Positions 51,983 to 61,455 are shown, counted from the first letter of the stretch. The stretch: 64,000 nucleotides of DNA from JBAXAM01 sp964213355 (GCA_964213355.1 CAXOVY010000032.1:62001-126000); one strand, 5' to 3'. Numbers and translations: made by a program. The notes: a model not told the origin generated them from the sequence alone.

Positions 51983-52984
51983 TCAAAAAGATATTTTAGA
52001 AATCGCTTTTTGGATCGATATGCCAAATTTCTCAGCCAGTCCTTTTTTGATGATGTATTCAATTTTAAAGATATTGTTTTTATTGCTTGCAGCCAAAAGA
52101 TAATCATCGCTGGTCATAATTTCATCTACGAGGCGCATTTCTTTAGCTCGCGTGCCATACCAAGTTTCTCCGGTAGCCAATGTATTGATGTCAACCATTG
52201 GTCGATTGTCAGCAACAAAGTTTTTAAATAGGGTATGAGCCTCATCGACTTCTTCTTGCATTTTTTTCCTACCATCTTTGGTATTTTCGCCAAATAAAGA
52301 TAATGTACGTTTATATTGACCAGCCATTACTTGCTCATAATCAATATCATGTTTTTTGAGTAAGCGATTAAAATTTGGTAGTTGTGCAATAACACCGATC
52401 GAACCTAAAATGGCAAACGGGGCAGCTAAAATACGATCTGCTACGCACGCCATCATATAGCCGCCACTGGCAGCAACTTTATCTACAGCAGCTATTAGTG
52501 GGATGCTGCGATCACGAATACGTTTTAATTGCGAGGCCGCAAGTCCATAACCGTGAACCATACCGCCTGGGCTTTCGATTTTAATTAGTACCTCGTCTCT
52601 AGGAGTAGCAACAGTTAAAATAGCAGTGATTTCTTCTCGCAAATTATCAACTGCTGAGGCTTTAATATCGCCGTCGAAGTTTAAAACAAAAATTCTATCT
52701 TGATGTCGGTTGGTCTCTTTGTCTTGTTTTGCTTTGGCTTTTTCAGCTTGCTTTTCTTGTTTTTTGATTTTTTTCAGTTCACCTTTCTCCAAGGTTTCAT
52801 TATTTAAAACCTCTTTCATTTCTTGGTATTTTTCGCTTAGGTTGGTAACCTTGATTTTTTCTTTAGAATGAAGTTTATTTTTAGCCGCAATTGCTATTAA
52901 CCCGCCAAATGTCAACAGAATGGCAATTACTGCCGTCAATATTTTTGCTAAAAATAATCCATAAGTATAAAAAAATTCTGTCAT
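51983..52984 (-). CDS. sohB: SohB-like inner-membrane serine peptidase (S49)
   Basis: The 333-residue protein has an N-terminal membrane helix (LAKILTAVIAILLTFGGLI), a charged Lys/Glu-rich linker and the S49 peptidase domain. The catalytic Ser is in KVAASGGYMMA and the Lys in MAGQYKRTLS. The stretch SPGGMVHGYGLAASQL is typical. SohB is a signal-peptide-peptidase-A relative thought to degrade periplasmic or membrane peptides. It lies between bepA and the CDF gene, all on the minus strand, with short gaps. Confidence 0.93.
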   Translation of the reverse strand: MTEFFYTYGLFLAKILTAVIAILLTFGGLIAIAAKNKLHSKEKIKVTNLSEKYQEMKEVLNNETLEKGELKKIKKQEKQAEKAKAKQDKETNRHQDRIFVLNFDGDIKASAVDNLREEITAILTVATPRDEVLIKIESPGGMVHGYGLAASQLKRIRDRSIPLIAAVDKVAASGGYMMACVADRILAAPFAILGSIGVIAQLPNFNRLLKKHDIDYEQVMAGQYKRTLSLFGENTKDGRKKMQEEVDEAHTLFKNFVADNRPMVDINTLATGETWYGTRAKEMRLVDEIMTSDDYLLAASNKNNIFKIEYIIKKGLAEKFGISIQKAISKISF

Positions 52985-53001
52985 GATCTGCTCCGTTAAA
53001 A

Positions 53002-54435
53002 TTATAAGTTTCTTTCAGCATGTTGTAAGCGTTCGATTCTAGCATGAATAATTGCTTGTTCGGTAGAACTTAGTTTAGGTACCTTTAATGCTTGTTGCAA
53101 CAAAACCCCAGCTTGTCGGTAGTAGCCTTCAATTTCATAGCTTCTGGCTTTTGCTTGATAGGCATCTGCTTTTTGGTTGTTTTGTGCATATGCTTCTGCT
53201 AGGAGCCAAGATAAATCAGAGTTATCTGAATATTGAATGATTTTTGATTTTAAAAAATCACGTGCTGCTTGTGAGTGCTTGGCCTCAATTAGAGTTTGAC
53301 CGTATTGTATAAATAGGGGGTAATAATCAGGATGGCTACTAAGCGCAGTTTTTAATATGTTAATCGCATTATCAGGTTGTTTATTTGCTGCTGCTAGTTG
53401 GGCAGCAGCCATTTGGAATAAAACTTCGTTTGGATATTTTTTTTGCAAATTGGCAATAATAGTTGTTGCTTGAGCTAATTGTTGGTTTTTGTATAAAGCA
53501 AGAGCATAACCATATTGCGTGGCTCCAGTTTCATCTTGGTGCTTATTAATAGCTAATTGCTTTTGGAAATACCGGGTCGCATCAGTGGGATGGCGTAAAG
53601 TTAGAACTTGCATGCGGGCATGTAATAAATTATAAGTGTTTTGACTTTTAATTTGCTTTTTTTGATATTGATTGGCGCGATCCTTAGACTCAGCAATACG
53701 ATCAGTGGTCGCTGGATGGGTTAAGAAAAAGGTTGGTATTTGATCGTTATTGTAATCATAGGTCAGACGCTGTACACGTTCAAAGAAATTTGGCATAGCC
53801 TCTGGATTAAAGCCGGAGTTATATAAAGTTTTCATGCCAATATGATCGGCTTCTATTTCTTTATCTTTAGTGAAATTAAGCAAGTGTTGCTGCGCTCCGC
53901 CCATTGATGCCATCGCAGCCCCGGTGCCTACATTGTTAGCTCCAGCAGCTATGCCAACAAGGAGCGCAGCTAAAGCTCCAGCTGTAGCGGTAAGTTGCGT
54001 ATTTTTTGCGCGTTCAATTAGGTGTTCCATATGGTGCTGCGATACGTGAGCAATCTCGTGAGCCATGACAGCGGCTAATTCACTTTCAGAACGGGTAGCA
54101 AGAAAAATGCCGCTATAAATTCCGATATTAGCATCTGGTCCGGCAAAGGCATTGATTGCAGGGTTTAGTACTATGAAAAAGTTAAATTTTTTATTTTTGG
54201 CATTAGAATTAGCTGCCAATTTATCGCCCAAATTTTGGATGTAGTCATTGATAATGCTATCATCTAAAATCGAGAGGTGGGAGCGTACAGCCTGTATGAA
54301 TTCTTTGCCCATTTGCTTTTCTTCTTTGGGCGTAAGAATAGTAGCGCTGTGTTCGCCTAGATCTGGAAGCTCATAAGCTAAAGCCGCGGAGCTGATTAAG
54401 TAGGCAACTATTAAAAGTGTGAGAAAAATCTTCAT
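53002..54435 (-). CDS. bepA: BepA/YfgC-like periplasmic metalloprotease with TPR domain
   Basis: The 477-residue protein has a signal peptide (IFLTLLIVAYLISSAALA) and an M48 zinc peptidase domain with HEIAH at 126-130. The third ligand Glu is in DKEIEADHIGM, followed by TPR repeats from about residue 270 to the end. BepA maintains outer-membrane assembly: it helps LptD mature and degrades stalled beta-barrel proteins. This is relevant here because the window also encodes a large beta-barrel surface protein. It is divergent from the AI-2E/PerM-type gene, as in many gammaproteobacteria. Confidence 0.93.
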   Translation of the reverse strand: MKIFLTLLIVAYLISSAALAYELPDLGEHSATILTPKEEKQMGKEFIQAVRSHLSILDDSIINDYIQNLGDKLAANSNAKNKKFNFFIVLNPAINAFAGPDANIGIYSGIFLATRSESELAAVMAHEIAHVSQHHMEHLIERAKNTQLTATAGALAALLVGIAAGANNVGTGAAMASMGGAQQHLLNFTKDKEIEADHIGMKTLYNSGFNPEAMPNFFERVQRLTYDYNNDQIPTFFLTHPATTDRIAESKDRANQYQKKQIKSQNTYNLLHARMQVLTLRHPTDATRYFQKQLAINKHQDETGATQYGYALALYKNQQLAQATTIIANLQKKYPNEVLFQMAAAQLAAANKQPDNAINILKTALSSHPDYYPLFIQYGQTLIEAKHSQAARDFLKSKIIQYSDNSDLSWLLAEAYAQNNQKADAYQAKARSYEIEGYYRQAGVLLQQALKVPKLSSTEQAIIHARIERLQHAERNL

Positions 54436-54507
54436 TTGTTATATCTTGTTTTAGCCATATATTTGTGTGAAACTTATGCTAAGTACAATTAAGTTGGTGT
54501 GTAAGTT

Positions 54508-55563
54508 ATGAACAAAATTTTGTCGACTTGGTTTAAGCGCTACTTTTCTCAACCAGAGGCCATTGTTTTGTTAATGGTATTTATTCTGGCAATTGTTGCT
54601 TTTAAAACCATGGGAAAAGTATTAGCACCCGTTATTGTTAGTGTGATTTTAGCATATTTACTTCACAGTATGGTAAAAAAATTGCAGCAGTGGCGTTTTC
54701 CGAATTTGTTGGCAGTAAGCGTAGTTTTTTCATTGTTTGTAGGCCTATTATTACTGTTGTTTTTATTTTTATTGCCTTTGCTTTGGGAACAGACAATAAA
54801 TTTAGTTTCTGAAGTTCCTATGGCGTTGAACCATGGACAGGTATTGTTGTTTAGTTTGCACGATCGATTTCCTGAGTTGATTTCTGTTAGTCAACTGCAT
54901 CAACTTGTTACGTATAGTACAACTTATTTTGCTAATTTTGGTAAGGAGATTGTTAGTTTTTCCTTAGCCTCATTATTTGGTGTTGTTACTGTAGTTGTTT
55001 ACTTGGTATTGGTGCCACTCCTAGTATTTTTCTTTTTGCGCGATGGCAATGCTATAAAGCAATGGTTTACGCAATTTTTGCCAGAGAAAAGAAAGGTGCT
55101 GGAGAGTGTGTGGTACGAAGTGTATGGGAAAATTAGCAGTTATATTCGAGGTAGACTTATTGAAATTGTGCTGATTGCAATAGTAACTATTGTTGCATTT
55201 TGGATTTTGGGGTTACATTATGCGATATTATTAGGGGCATTAGTTGGTTTATCTGTGGTAATTCCTTATGTTGGTGCGGTGATGGTTACAGTACCAGTTG
55301 TTGTTGTTGGTTTGATTCAGTGGGGTTGGTCGGAGTCTTTTTTCTATCTGATATCAGTTTATACGGTCATTATTATTTTTGATGCCAACATACTAGTGCC
55401 AATTTTATTTGCCGAAGTAATGAATTTACATCCGTTGGCCATTATTTTAGCGGTATTGTTTTTTGGTAGCTTGTTTGGATTTTGGGGAGTATTTTTTGCT
55501 ATTCCTTTGATGGCTTTGGTTAATGTAGTGATCAAATCTTGGCCAAAAGAGGGTTTAGAATGA
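54508..55563 (+). CDS. AI-2E/PerM-family membrane protein
   Basis: The 351-residue protein has seven to eight helices in the pattern of the AI-2E transporter (TqsA/PerM/YdiK) family. Typical are the long amphipathic segment after helix 3, the motif FFLRDGNAIKQWFTQFLP, and the terminal pair of helices with LHPLAIILAVLFFGSLFGFWG. Most members have no proven substrate. Genes of the PerM type lie divergent to bepA in gammaproteobacteria, so PerM is the likely ortholog. No terminator with T-run follows; an imperfect palindrome GGGGGAT/ATCCCCC is at 55599-55637. Confidence 0.88.
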   Translation: MNKILSTWFKRYFSQPEAIVLLMVFILAIVAFKTMGKVLAPVIVSVILAYLLHSMVKKLQQWRFPNLLAVSVVFSLFVGLLLLLFLFLLPLLWEQTINLVSEVPMALNHGQVLLFSLHDRFPELISVSQLHQLVTYSTTYFANFGKEIVSFSLASLFGVVTVVVYLVLVPLLVFFFLRDGNAIKQWFTQFLPEKRKVLESVWYEVYGKISSYIRGRLIEIVLIAIVTIVAFWILGLHYAILLGALVGLSVVIPYVGAVMVTVPVVVVGLIQWGWSESFFYLISVYTVIIIFDANILVPILFAEVMNLHPLAIILAVLFFGSLFGFWGVFFAIPLMALVNVVIKSWPKEGLE

Positions 55564-55694
55564 TTTAATTGATGGTGATAAACTCCCGTGTTTGCTCAGG
55601 GGGATAAGCTTGTGCCCCTTCTCCTTGGGAATCCCCCGTTGCTTTATTCTTGCAGCAGGTCGCATGGAATATATTTTATAATTAGGTGAGGAAA

Positions 55695-55937
55695 ATGAGA
55701 TATTTAAAATTTAATATTGTTTTTGTTTTGGTTTTTTTGTTGGTTGGGTGCAATGCTATACAAAAGCTCGATAAATCTGATGAGTATAAAGATGCTCCAA
55801 CACATGATAAACGATTAGTTTTACCGAAAGACATGAATGCAAATGTAATTGAAAATCACTATCTAGTGCCAAAAGCTAATAGCAAGGGTTCTACTGATGT
55901 TTCGATTGAACCGCCAAAAGATGATATGGGTTGGTAG
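55695..55937 (+). CDS. Small lipoprotein, BamC-N-terminus-like
   Basis: The 80-residue precursor has a lipobox LVGC after a hydrophobic segment (IVFVLVFLLVGC), giving a lipidated Cys at about residue 19. The rest, with LDKSDEYKDAPTHDKRLVLPKD, recalls the unstructured N-terminal region of BamC, which binds BamD, but the two folded BamC domains are absent. It could be a shortened BamC or an unrelated outer-membrane lipoprotein. The ATG at 55695 has GAGG five bases upstream. tRNA-Ser follows 6 bp after its stop. Confidence 0.7.
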   Translation: MRYLKFNIVFVLVFLLVGCNAIQKLDKSDEYKDAPTHDKRLVLPKDMNANVIENHYLVPKANSKGSTDVSIEPPKDDMGW

Positions 55938-55943
55938 AGCTTA

Positions 55944-56036
55944 GGAGAGGTACCGAAGTGGTCATAACGGGACCGACTCGAAATCGGTTGAGAGCTGTGA
56001 GGTTCTCCGTGGGTTCGAATCCCACCCTCTCCGCCA
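55944..56036 (+). tRNA. tRNA-Ser (anticodon CGA)
   Basis: GGAGAGG at 55944 pairs with CCTCTCC before GCCA. The anticodon loop is CTCGAAA in an ACCGA/TCGGT stem. The long variable arm typical of tRNA-Ser is present (GAGAGCTGTGAGGTTCTC) and the T-loop is GGTTCGAATCC. Confidence 0.95.
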
Positions 56037-56131
56037 ATAATGCCGTGCTTGTTTAAAGAATTAATGCTAAAATGCCTCGGTGTTTTTAGTGTGTTATAAA
56101 CAATTTTTTATTTTAATTTAGGAGATTAAAA

Positions 56132-56575
56132 ATGGCAGATATCAAAGATGAATTAATAACCATGTTAAACCAAGCGCTGCGTTTGGAACATGCTGCGAGA
56201 ATACAATACCTGGCTCAGGCAGAGTTAATTAAAGGTTTAAATGCTGAACCAGTAATAGCAAGACTTAAAGAAATTGCTGGAGATGAAGCCAAACACGAAG
56301 ACAAGTTCCGTACCTTAATTGCTAGCTATCTCGGTGGTGAGCCAACCATGGAAATGGCACCAACACACAAAGCAAATACCACTGAAGCCATCTTAAAAGT
56401 TAACCTCCAGGACGAAAAAGCGGCTATTGATTTTTATAAACAAATCCATGCCAAAATTATGGCTAACAAAGAAAGTTTTCCATATTGTTTTGATACTTTG
56501 GAGCATGAAGTGCGTCATATCTTCCTTGAAGAGCAAGAGCACGTAACTGAGCTTTCAACATTACTTGGTTTATGA
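56132..56575 (+). CDS. Ferritin-like protein
   Basis: The 147-residue all-helical protein has the ferritin-like four-helix pattern with carboxylate/His pairs: LEHAARIQYLAQ in helix A, GDEAKHEDKFR in helix B, DEKAAIDFYKQIH in helix C and LEEQEHVTELSTLL in helix D. These could bind a di-iron centre. It is closer in length to bacterioferritin-like proteins than to Dps. Iron storage or oxidation is likely, the exact reaction unknown. It has a strong ribosome site (TTAGGAG) and its own terminator. Confidence 0.85.
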   Translation: MADIKDELITMLNQALRLEHAARIQYLAQAELIKGLNAEPVIARLKEIAGDEAKHEDKFRTLIASYLGGEPTMEMAPTHKANTTEAILKVNLQDEKAAIDFYKQIHAKIMANKESFPYCFDTLEHEVRHIFLEEQEHVTELSTLLGL

Positions 56576-56584
56576 TTTAGCTAC

Positions 56585-56618
56585 CCCGACCTGCTAAACC
56601 AGGTCGGGTTTGTTTATT
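56585..56618 (+). terminator. Rho-independent terminator of the ferritin-like gene
   Basis: CCCGACCTG-CTAAAC-CAGGTCGGG is a perfect 9-bp stem followed by TTTGTTTATT. It lies between the ferritin-like gene and the convergent yciB gene. Confidence 0.92.
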
Positions 56619-57159
56619 CTCCTTGTGCTTGTGGTTGCTTCAAATACTTTGCCATATAAAGCGCTTGTAATATTCCAAATACAACAGTGCCGCCTAAAGT
56701 TCCAAATAATTTAAAGTTTACCCAAATGTCAGTACTGTAATGGTAAGCAACATAAAGGTTAGCTCCTCCCATACAACCAAAAAATAGTGCCCAACTCAAG
56801 TTCAATCGTTGCCAGATATTTTGTGGTAGAGTGATTTTGTCGTCCATTAAGCGCTGAATAAATGGTTTGGCGCCTAGCATTTGTGAGCCTAAGAATAATA
56901 GTGTAAAAACCCAATAAATTGCCGTAGGTTTCCATTTTATAAACATTTCATTGTGCAAAAACAAAGTCGCGGTGCCAAGTACTAAAATTAAAACCAAAGT
57001 GATGGCGTGTGTGATTTCAACTCTACGGTGTTTAAACCAGAAATATCCGACCTGTAATAACGAAGCGACCATGGCTATTATGGTAGCTATATAAATGCCG
57101 CAGAACTTATAACCTATAAAAAACAACAATATCGGAAAGAAATCAAATAATAACTTCAT
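56614..57159 (-). CDS. yciB: YciB/IspZ-family inner-membrane protein
   Basis: The 181-residue protein has five hydrophobic helices and family motifs FFPILLFFIGYKFCGIYIAT, then LGSQMLGAKPFIQRLM and LNLSWALFFGCMGGANLYVA. YciB (intracellular septation protein A) works in envelope integrity with peptidoglycan machinery. It shares its 3' boundary with the ferritin-like terminator. The 211 bp up to scpA hold no gene. Confidence 0.93.
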   Translation of the reverse strand: MKLLFDFFPILLFFIGYKFCGIYIATIIAMVASLLQVGYFWFKHRRVEITHAITLVLILVLGTATLFLHNEMFIKWKPTAIYWVFTLLFLGSQMLGAKPFIQRLMDDKITLPQNIWQRLNLSWALFFGCMGGANLYVAYHYSTDIWVNFKLFGTLGGTVVFGILQALYMAKYLKQPQAQGE

Positions 57160-57370
57160 GCGATTTTCCTATTTAAGTATTTGACTATGTAAGCCAATTG
57201 CACATTATTATACCAGAAAATTTTTTAGATGCAGTTTATTGATAAATATTCGGTTAATCCGGCTGAACAATTTGTATGGTTTTAACGAAATATTTGCATT
57301 TATTGGGCGTAAATAATAACAATTGTTGACTTTATTGGAGGAATGCTGAGAATAACGAGCAAGGAAAGAA

Positions 57371-58207
57371 ATGAATTCAGAGCAAAAATTAAACACACAA
57401 CAAGTTGGTAATAGTCCACTCGCTTATGTTCTTGGCGAACCATTGCATGATTTGCCTAGAGATTTGTATATACCTCCGTATGCATTGGAAGTATTTCTTG
57501 AGGCATTTACTGGTCCGTTAGATCTGCTGCTCTATTTTATTAAAAAAGAAAATATAAACATATTAGATATACCAATTGCACAAATTACCACGCAGTATAT
57601 GGCATACATTGAGGTGATGAAACAGTTGCATCTCGAGCTTGCAGCAGAATATTTGGTTATGGCTGCTATGCTTGCTGAAATTAAATCACGGATGTTGTTG
57701 CCACGACCAGTTAGTGTTGCAAACGAAGAAGATGATCCGCGTGCTGAATTAATACGCAGATTGCGTGAATATGAGCGCTATAAAAAAGCAGCGGAAGATA
57801 TCGATGCTCTGCCGCGAATGCAGCGTGAGTTATTTCCAGTTGCAGTTGAACTTAAGGAAATCGAGTGGCAGGCGCGTCCGTTGCCCCGGTTCGAACTGCA
57901 AGAACTGTTTACCGCGTTTAAAGATGTGGTGGCGCGTGCTAGCATGTATATGCACCATCGTATAGGTAGAGAAAATCTTTCGGTAAGAGAGCGTATGACG
58001 TTGATTTTATCAAGCCTACAAACACAAAAATTTGTGAGTTTTGAAAAAATGTTTAATGTGGAAGAGGGACGCATTGGCGCGATTGTAACTTTTATGGCGA
58101 TTTTAGAGTTGTTGCGGCAAAATTTGCTTGATATAGTTCAAACCGAAGTTTATGGGTCTATTTATCTAAAATTAATTGAGGTTGAGAGCTTAGAATGTCT
58201 GAAGTGA
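57371..58207 (+). CDS. scpA: Segregation and condensation protein A
   Basis: ScpA is the kleisin that binds the heads of SMC or an MksB-like partner during chromosome compaction. The 278-residue protein has the kleisin N-terminal block FLEAFTGPLDLLLYFIKKEN, then LDIPIAQITTQYMAYIE and the linker AEIKSRMLLPRP. The winged-helix C-terminus with FMAILELLRQNLLDI follows. It overlaps scpB by 13 bp. No smc gene is in the window. Confidence 0.95.
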   Translation: MNSEQKLNTQQVGNSPLAYVLGEPLHDLPRDLYIPPYALEVFLEAFTGPLDLLLYFIKKENINILDIPIAQITTQYMAYIEVMKQLHLELAAEYLVMAAMLAEIKSRMLLPRPVSVANEEDDPRAELIRRLREYERYKKAAEDIDALPRMQRELFPVAVELKEIEWQARPLPRFELQELFTAFKDVVARASMYMHHRIGRENLSVRERMTLILSSLQTQKFVSFEKMFNVEEGRIGAIVTFMAILELLRQNLLDIVQTEVYGSIYLKLIEVESLECLK

Positions 58208-58884
58208 CGCTTAAACAAATAATTGAAGGTTTGCTTATGGCCTCAGAGAGGCCTTTGCGTATTGAAGATCTTTATAAAATAATTTGCGCAGATGATAATT
58301 CGCTTGAAATCAGTAAATTACAAGAAATTATTAATGAAATTATTGAGAATTGCAAAGATCGTGGGGTTGAGCTCAAAGAAGTTGCTAGTGGCTTTCGTTT
58401 TCAGGTTAGATCAGGTCTAAGCCAGTGGGTTAATAAATTATATGAAGAGCGCCCACCCAGGTATTCACGTGCTTTGCTAGAAACTCTGTCCTTAATTGCT
58501 TATCGCCAACCCATTACGCGCGGGGAAATTGAAAGTGTGCGCGGCGTTACGGTAGGCAGTAATATAATGAAAACCTTGCTTGAACATGAGTGGGTGCGCA
58601 TTATTGGTCAGAAAGAAGTTCCTGGTCGGCCGGCGATTTTTGCTACTACGAAAAAGTTTTTAGATTATTTTAATTTGAAAAGCTTAGATGAGCTACCACC
58701 ACTGATGGAATTTACTGAAACATTGCTTACAGAAGGTCAACCACAAACAGAAGCTGAAATAGCTCTGGCGAGTGTGGATGAGAGTTCGTTTACGCCAGAA
58801 GAAATTAAAATATCAGATGCTTCGGTTGAGGAAATGGATAATTATGAATCTGAACTTTTAGATATTGTAGAATTTTCGCAATGA
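58195..58884 (+). CDS. scpB: Segregation and condensation protein B
   Basis: ScpB dimers bind ScpA and complete the condensin-like complex. The 229-residue protein has two winged-helix domains: IIEGLLMASERPLRIEDLYK at the start and LETLSLIAYRQPITRGEIES in the middle. GRPAIFATTKKFLDYFNLKS then marks the end of domain two, and an acidic tail follows. Its start overlaps scpA and its stop overlaps rlmB by 4 bp, so the three genes form one unit. Confidence 0.95.
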   Translation: MSEVTLKQIIEGLLMASERPLRIEDLYKIICADDNSLEISKLQEIINEIIENCKDRGVELKEVASGFRFQVRSGLSQWVNKLYEERPPRYSRALLETLSLIAYRQPITRGEIESVRGVTVGSNIMKTLLEHEWVRIIGQKEVPGRPAIFATTKKFLDYFNLKSLDELPPLMEFTETLLTEGQPQTEAEIALASVDESSFTPEEIKISDASVEEMDNYESELLDIVEFSQ

Positions 58885-59621
58885 AATCAACAAAACATAT
58901 TTTTGGCTACCATTCTGTTATAGCGGTACTTTCGCACACGCCTAAGCATGTTACTTGTATTTACTTGCAAAGCAAAAAACAAGATGAACATGCGCAAGAA
59001 ATTTTGCAGTTGGCACAAACACACAAGGTGCCAGTGGAATACCTGTCGCGTGATCGTCTTGGAGAGATGGTGTATCACGGCAATCATCAAGGTATTGTTG
59101 CTGCGGTCTCGCGCAGCAGTGATTACACTGAAGATGATCTTGAGCTAATTTTAGACAAAACAGAAACCCCGCCATTATTGCTGATCTTAGATGGTGTACA
59201 AGATCCGCACAATTTAGGTGCATGTTTACGTACAGCTAATGCAGCTGGCGTACATGCGGTGATTGCCCCGAAGGATAGGGCATGTGGTTTGACCCCAACA
59301 GTTTACAAGGTTGCTTCTGGCGCAGTAGAAACAACTCCATTTATCCAGGTAACCAACTTGGCACGTACCATGCGTACCCTAAAAGAATTGAATATTTGGA
59401 TTTATGGTGCAGCAGAAGAGGGTACGCAAAGTATTTATCAGGTTGATCTTAAGGGTCCAGTTGCTTTAGTTCTTGGTGCTGAAGGCGAAGGCCTAAGACG
59501 CCTTACGCGTGAGCATTGCGATTTTATGATAAAAATTCCAATGAATGGTGTTGTGCCTAACCTTAATGTTTCAGTAGCTACGGGTGTTTGTTTATTTGAA
59601 GCAGTGCGGCAGAGGTTATAA
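58881..59621 (+). CDS. rlmB: 23S rRNA 2'-O-ribose G2251 methyltransferase
   Basis: The 246-residue SpoU-class enzyme methylates the ribose of G2251 in the ribosomal P-site loop. It has an N-terminal substrate-binding domain (HIFGYHSVIAVL) and a SPOUT domain with the knot motifs ILDGVQDPHNLGACLRTA, VALVLGAEGEGLRRL and IPMNGVVPNLNVSVATGVCL. It overlaps scpB by an ATGA. The order scpA-scpB-rlmB supports cotranscription. Confidence 0.94.
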   Translation: MKSTKHIFGYHSVIAVLSHTPKHVTCIYLQSKKQDEHAQEILQLAQTHKVPVEYLSRDRLGEMVYHGNHQGIVAAVSRSSDYTEDDLELILDKTETPPLLLILDGVQDPHNLGACLRTANAAGVHAVIAPKDRACGLTPTVYKVASGAVETTPFIQVTNLARTMRTLKELNIWIYGAAEEGTQSIYQVDLKGPVALVLGAEGEGLRRLTREHCDFMIKIPMNGVVPNLNVSVATGVCLFEAVRQRL

Positions 59622-59652
59622 GTTTGTTTGAAAAATTGTATTGCTATCAAAG

Positions 59653-59680
59653 TTGTGAGATAATTAAACCCGTTTAATAT
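59653..59680 (+). promoter_or_regulatory. Candidate promoter with central palindrome
   Basis: TTGTGA (59653-59658) and TAATAT (59675-59680) lie 16 bp apart. ATTAAAC-CC-GTTTAAT (59663-59678) is a perfect palindrome covering the spacer and the -10, a likely repressor site. The coiled-coil gene starts 33 bp after the -10. Confidence 0.5.
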
Positions 59681-59712
59681 AAACCATGTATTGCACATCC
59701 AAGGAGGATTTT

Positions 59713-60546
59713 ATGGTTCCTAATAAAAAAGAATATGAAGAGAAAATGAAAAAATTTGTATCAGCTATAAAACATAATGTTGAAGGAATTAAATCATATA
59801 TGTTAATGCTGAAAAAGAGCAAAGAAGCGATAAATGATCTAACTAATTATGCTATGAATGATGATGCTCTGACGAGGAAAATATTTGAGAAAGATAAAGA
59901 GGCAGCAAACGTAGATATTATATCGAAAAATGTATACATGTTGTGTGAAGCAGTTCGTGAATTAAAGAAGGATATTGCACAAACGGCCGAGGAATACGGT
60001 AACGCAGAATTTAAGTCAAGCGATTCGAGTATAATCTTGGATATGATTGCTGTGCAACAGCAACGTGATGTTGATAATGATTTTAAGTCTTTGTATGATT
60101 ATGCCCAGAGAAAGAGAGAAGAAAAGTCGAACAGTATAAAAAATCAAGTTGAAGAGGAAGTACAATCAACACTTGGTAAAGGTGGTGCTACTGACACGCT
60201 TGCCGCTGATACCGAAAGTGCGCTAACAGATCTAGAAACTAAATTAGACAAACTTAAAACATGCACAACTGCTGATAAAAAAGTGTTATGTGCAAATTTA
60301 AAAGCTACACAAGAAAGTCTGGGAAAGTTGGAACAAAAGGTCAATGAAAATCTTAACAGTTATATGTACAAAATCTTTAGCTGGATTGGATATGGTAGCA
60401 GCTATGAGAAGGATAAAGGTAATATTGCCAAACTTACAGATAATTTAGGAAAAGTGATGGAATCTCTTGAAGGAGGTAAATTATTTACTGCTAGAGAAAA
60501 AGGATATGCAGATGAGGCTGAGGCTTATGTTAAGAAACATAATTAA
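59713..60546 (+). CDS. Coiled-coil protein of unknown function
   Basis: The 277-residue protein has no signal peptide or clear membrane helix. It is strongly helical and charged, with heptad-like stretches (KKFVSAIKHNVEGIKSYML, ALTDLETKLDKLKTC, LKATQESLGKLEQKVNENL). Two cysteines close together (KTCTTADKKVLCANL) could pair. A short hydrophobic patch YKIFSWIGYGSSY lies near residue 225. The start is fixed by a perfect AGGAGG 5 bp upstream of 59713. It stands alone between rlmB and map with its own promoter and operator-like palindrome. Size, helicity and lack of relatives known to me would fit an effector-like accessory gene (inference). Confidence 0.7.
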   Translation: MVPNKKEYEEKMKKFVSAIKHNVEGIKSYMLMLKKSKEAINDLTNYAMNDDALTRKIFEKDKEAANVDIISKNVYMLCEAVRELKKDIAQTAEEYGNAEFKSSDSSIILDMIAVQQQRDVDNDFKSLYDYAQRKREEKSNSIKNQVEEEVQSTLGKGGATDTLAADTESALTDLETKLDKLKTCTTADKKVLCANLKATQESLGKLEQKVNENLNSYMYKIFSWIGYGSSYEKDKGNIAKLTDNLGKVMESLEGGKLFTAREKGYADEAEAYVKKHN

Positions 60547-60590
60547 CCAATACGATCGGCACCCGGTTTCTATGCTTTAGTTGTTGTTTT

Positions 60591-61358
60591 TCAGATTACT
60601 TCGCCTTCACTTATGGTCAGAACTTCATAGCCACTTCCAGTGACGAGGATGGTGTGTTCCCATTGCGCGGATAATTGTTTGTCTTTAGTAATAGCGGTCC
60701 AACCATCGGGCAGTAATTTAGTGTGATAGGAGCCAGCGTTAATCATGGGTTCGATAGTGAATATCATTCCAGGTCTCATTATTGCTCCAGTTCCAATTTC
60801 ACCATAGTGCAACACTTGCGGTTCTTCGTGAAAAACTCTGCCAATACCATGCCCGCAATATTCGCGTACCACAGAAAATTTATTAGTTTCTGCATGTTGT
60901 TGAATTACAGCACCGATATCGCCTATATGAGCTCCAGGCTTTACGGTTTTGATGCCAAGATATAAGCACTCTTGTGCAACTTTAACTAGACGCTGTGCTA
61001 AACCAGATGTCGTGCCCACGATGAACATTTTGCTGGTGTCACCAAAATATTCATTTTTTATAACGGTAACGTCAATATTTATAATGTCGCCATTTTTTAA
61101 TTTTTTTAAACATGGAATACCGTGACAAACAACATCATTTATAGAGGTGCAAATTGACTTGGGGAAACCTCGATAATTTAGCGGTGCCGGTATGGCTTGC
61201 TGAATGTTAACAATATAGCTATGACAAATGCTATCAAGTTCTTTGGTTGTTACGCCAGCCTGAATATGCGGCGCGACCATTTCTAATACTTCTGTAGCTA
61301 AGCGACAAGCTATGCGCATTTTCTCTATTTCAGCAGGAGTTTTTATGGTTATTGTCAT
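60591..61358 (-). CDS. map: Methionine aminopeptidase, type I
   Basis: The enzyme removes the initiator methionine from new proteins. The 255-residue protein has the metal ligands in INIDVTVIKNEYFGDTSKMF (two Asp), GHGIGRVFHEEP (His), TIEPMI (Glu) and the last Glu in QWEHTILVT. The length is normal. It is divergent from rpsB, the standard gammaproteobacterial arrangement. The 3' side meets the coiled-coil gene with a 44-bp gap and no clear terminator. Confidence 0.96.
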   Translation of the reverse strand: MTITIKTPAEIEKMRIACRLATEVLEMVAPHIQAGVTTKELDSICHSYIVNIQQAIPAPLNYRGFPKSICTSINDVVCHGIPCLKKLKNGDIINIDVTVIKNEYFGDTSKMFIVGTTSGLAQRLVKVAQECLYLGIKTVKPGAHIGDIGAVIQQHAETNKFSVVREYCGHGIGRVFHEEPQVLHYGEIGTGAIMRPGMIFTIEPMINAGSYHTKLLPDGWTAITKDKQLSAQWEHTILVTGSGYEVLTISEGEVI

Positions 61359-61455
61359 TTCAAAGGCTCAATAGTGTGTGTAAATGTTAATATATTCAAA
61401 TAAATAGAGTTATAATAATACAATATTTGATAGTGATTAGTATTTTTTTTTTAAC

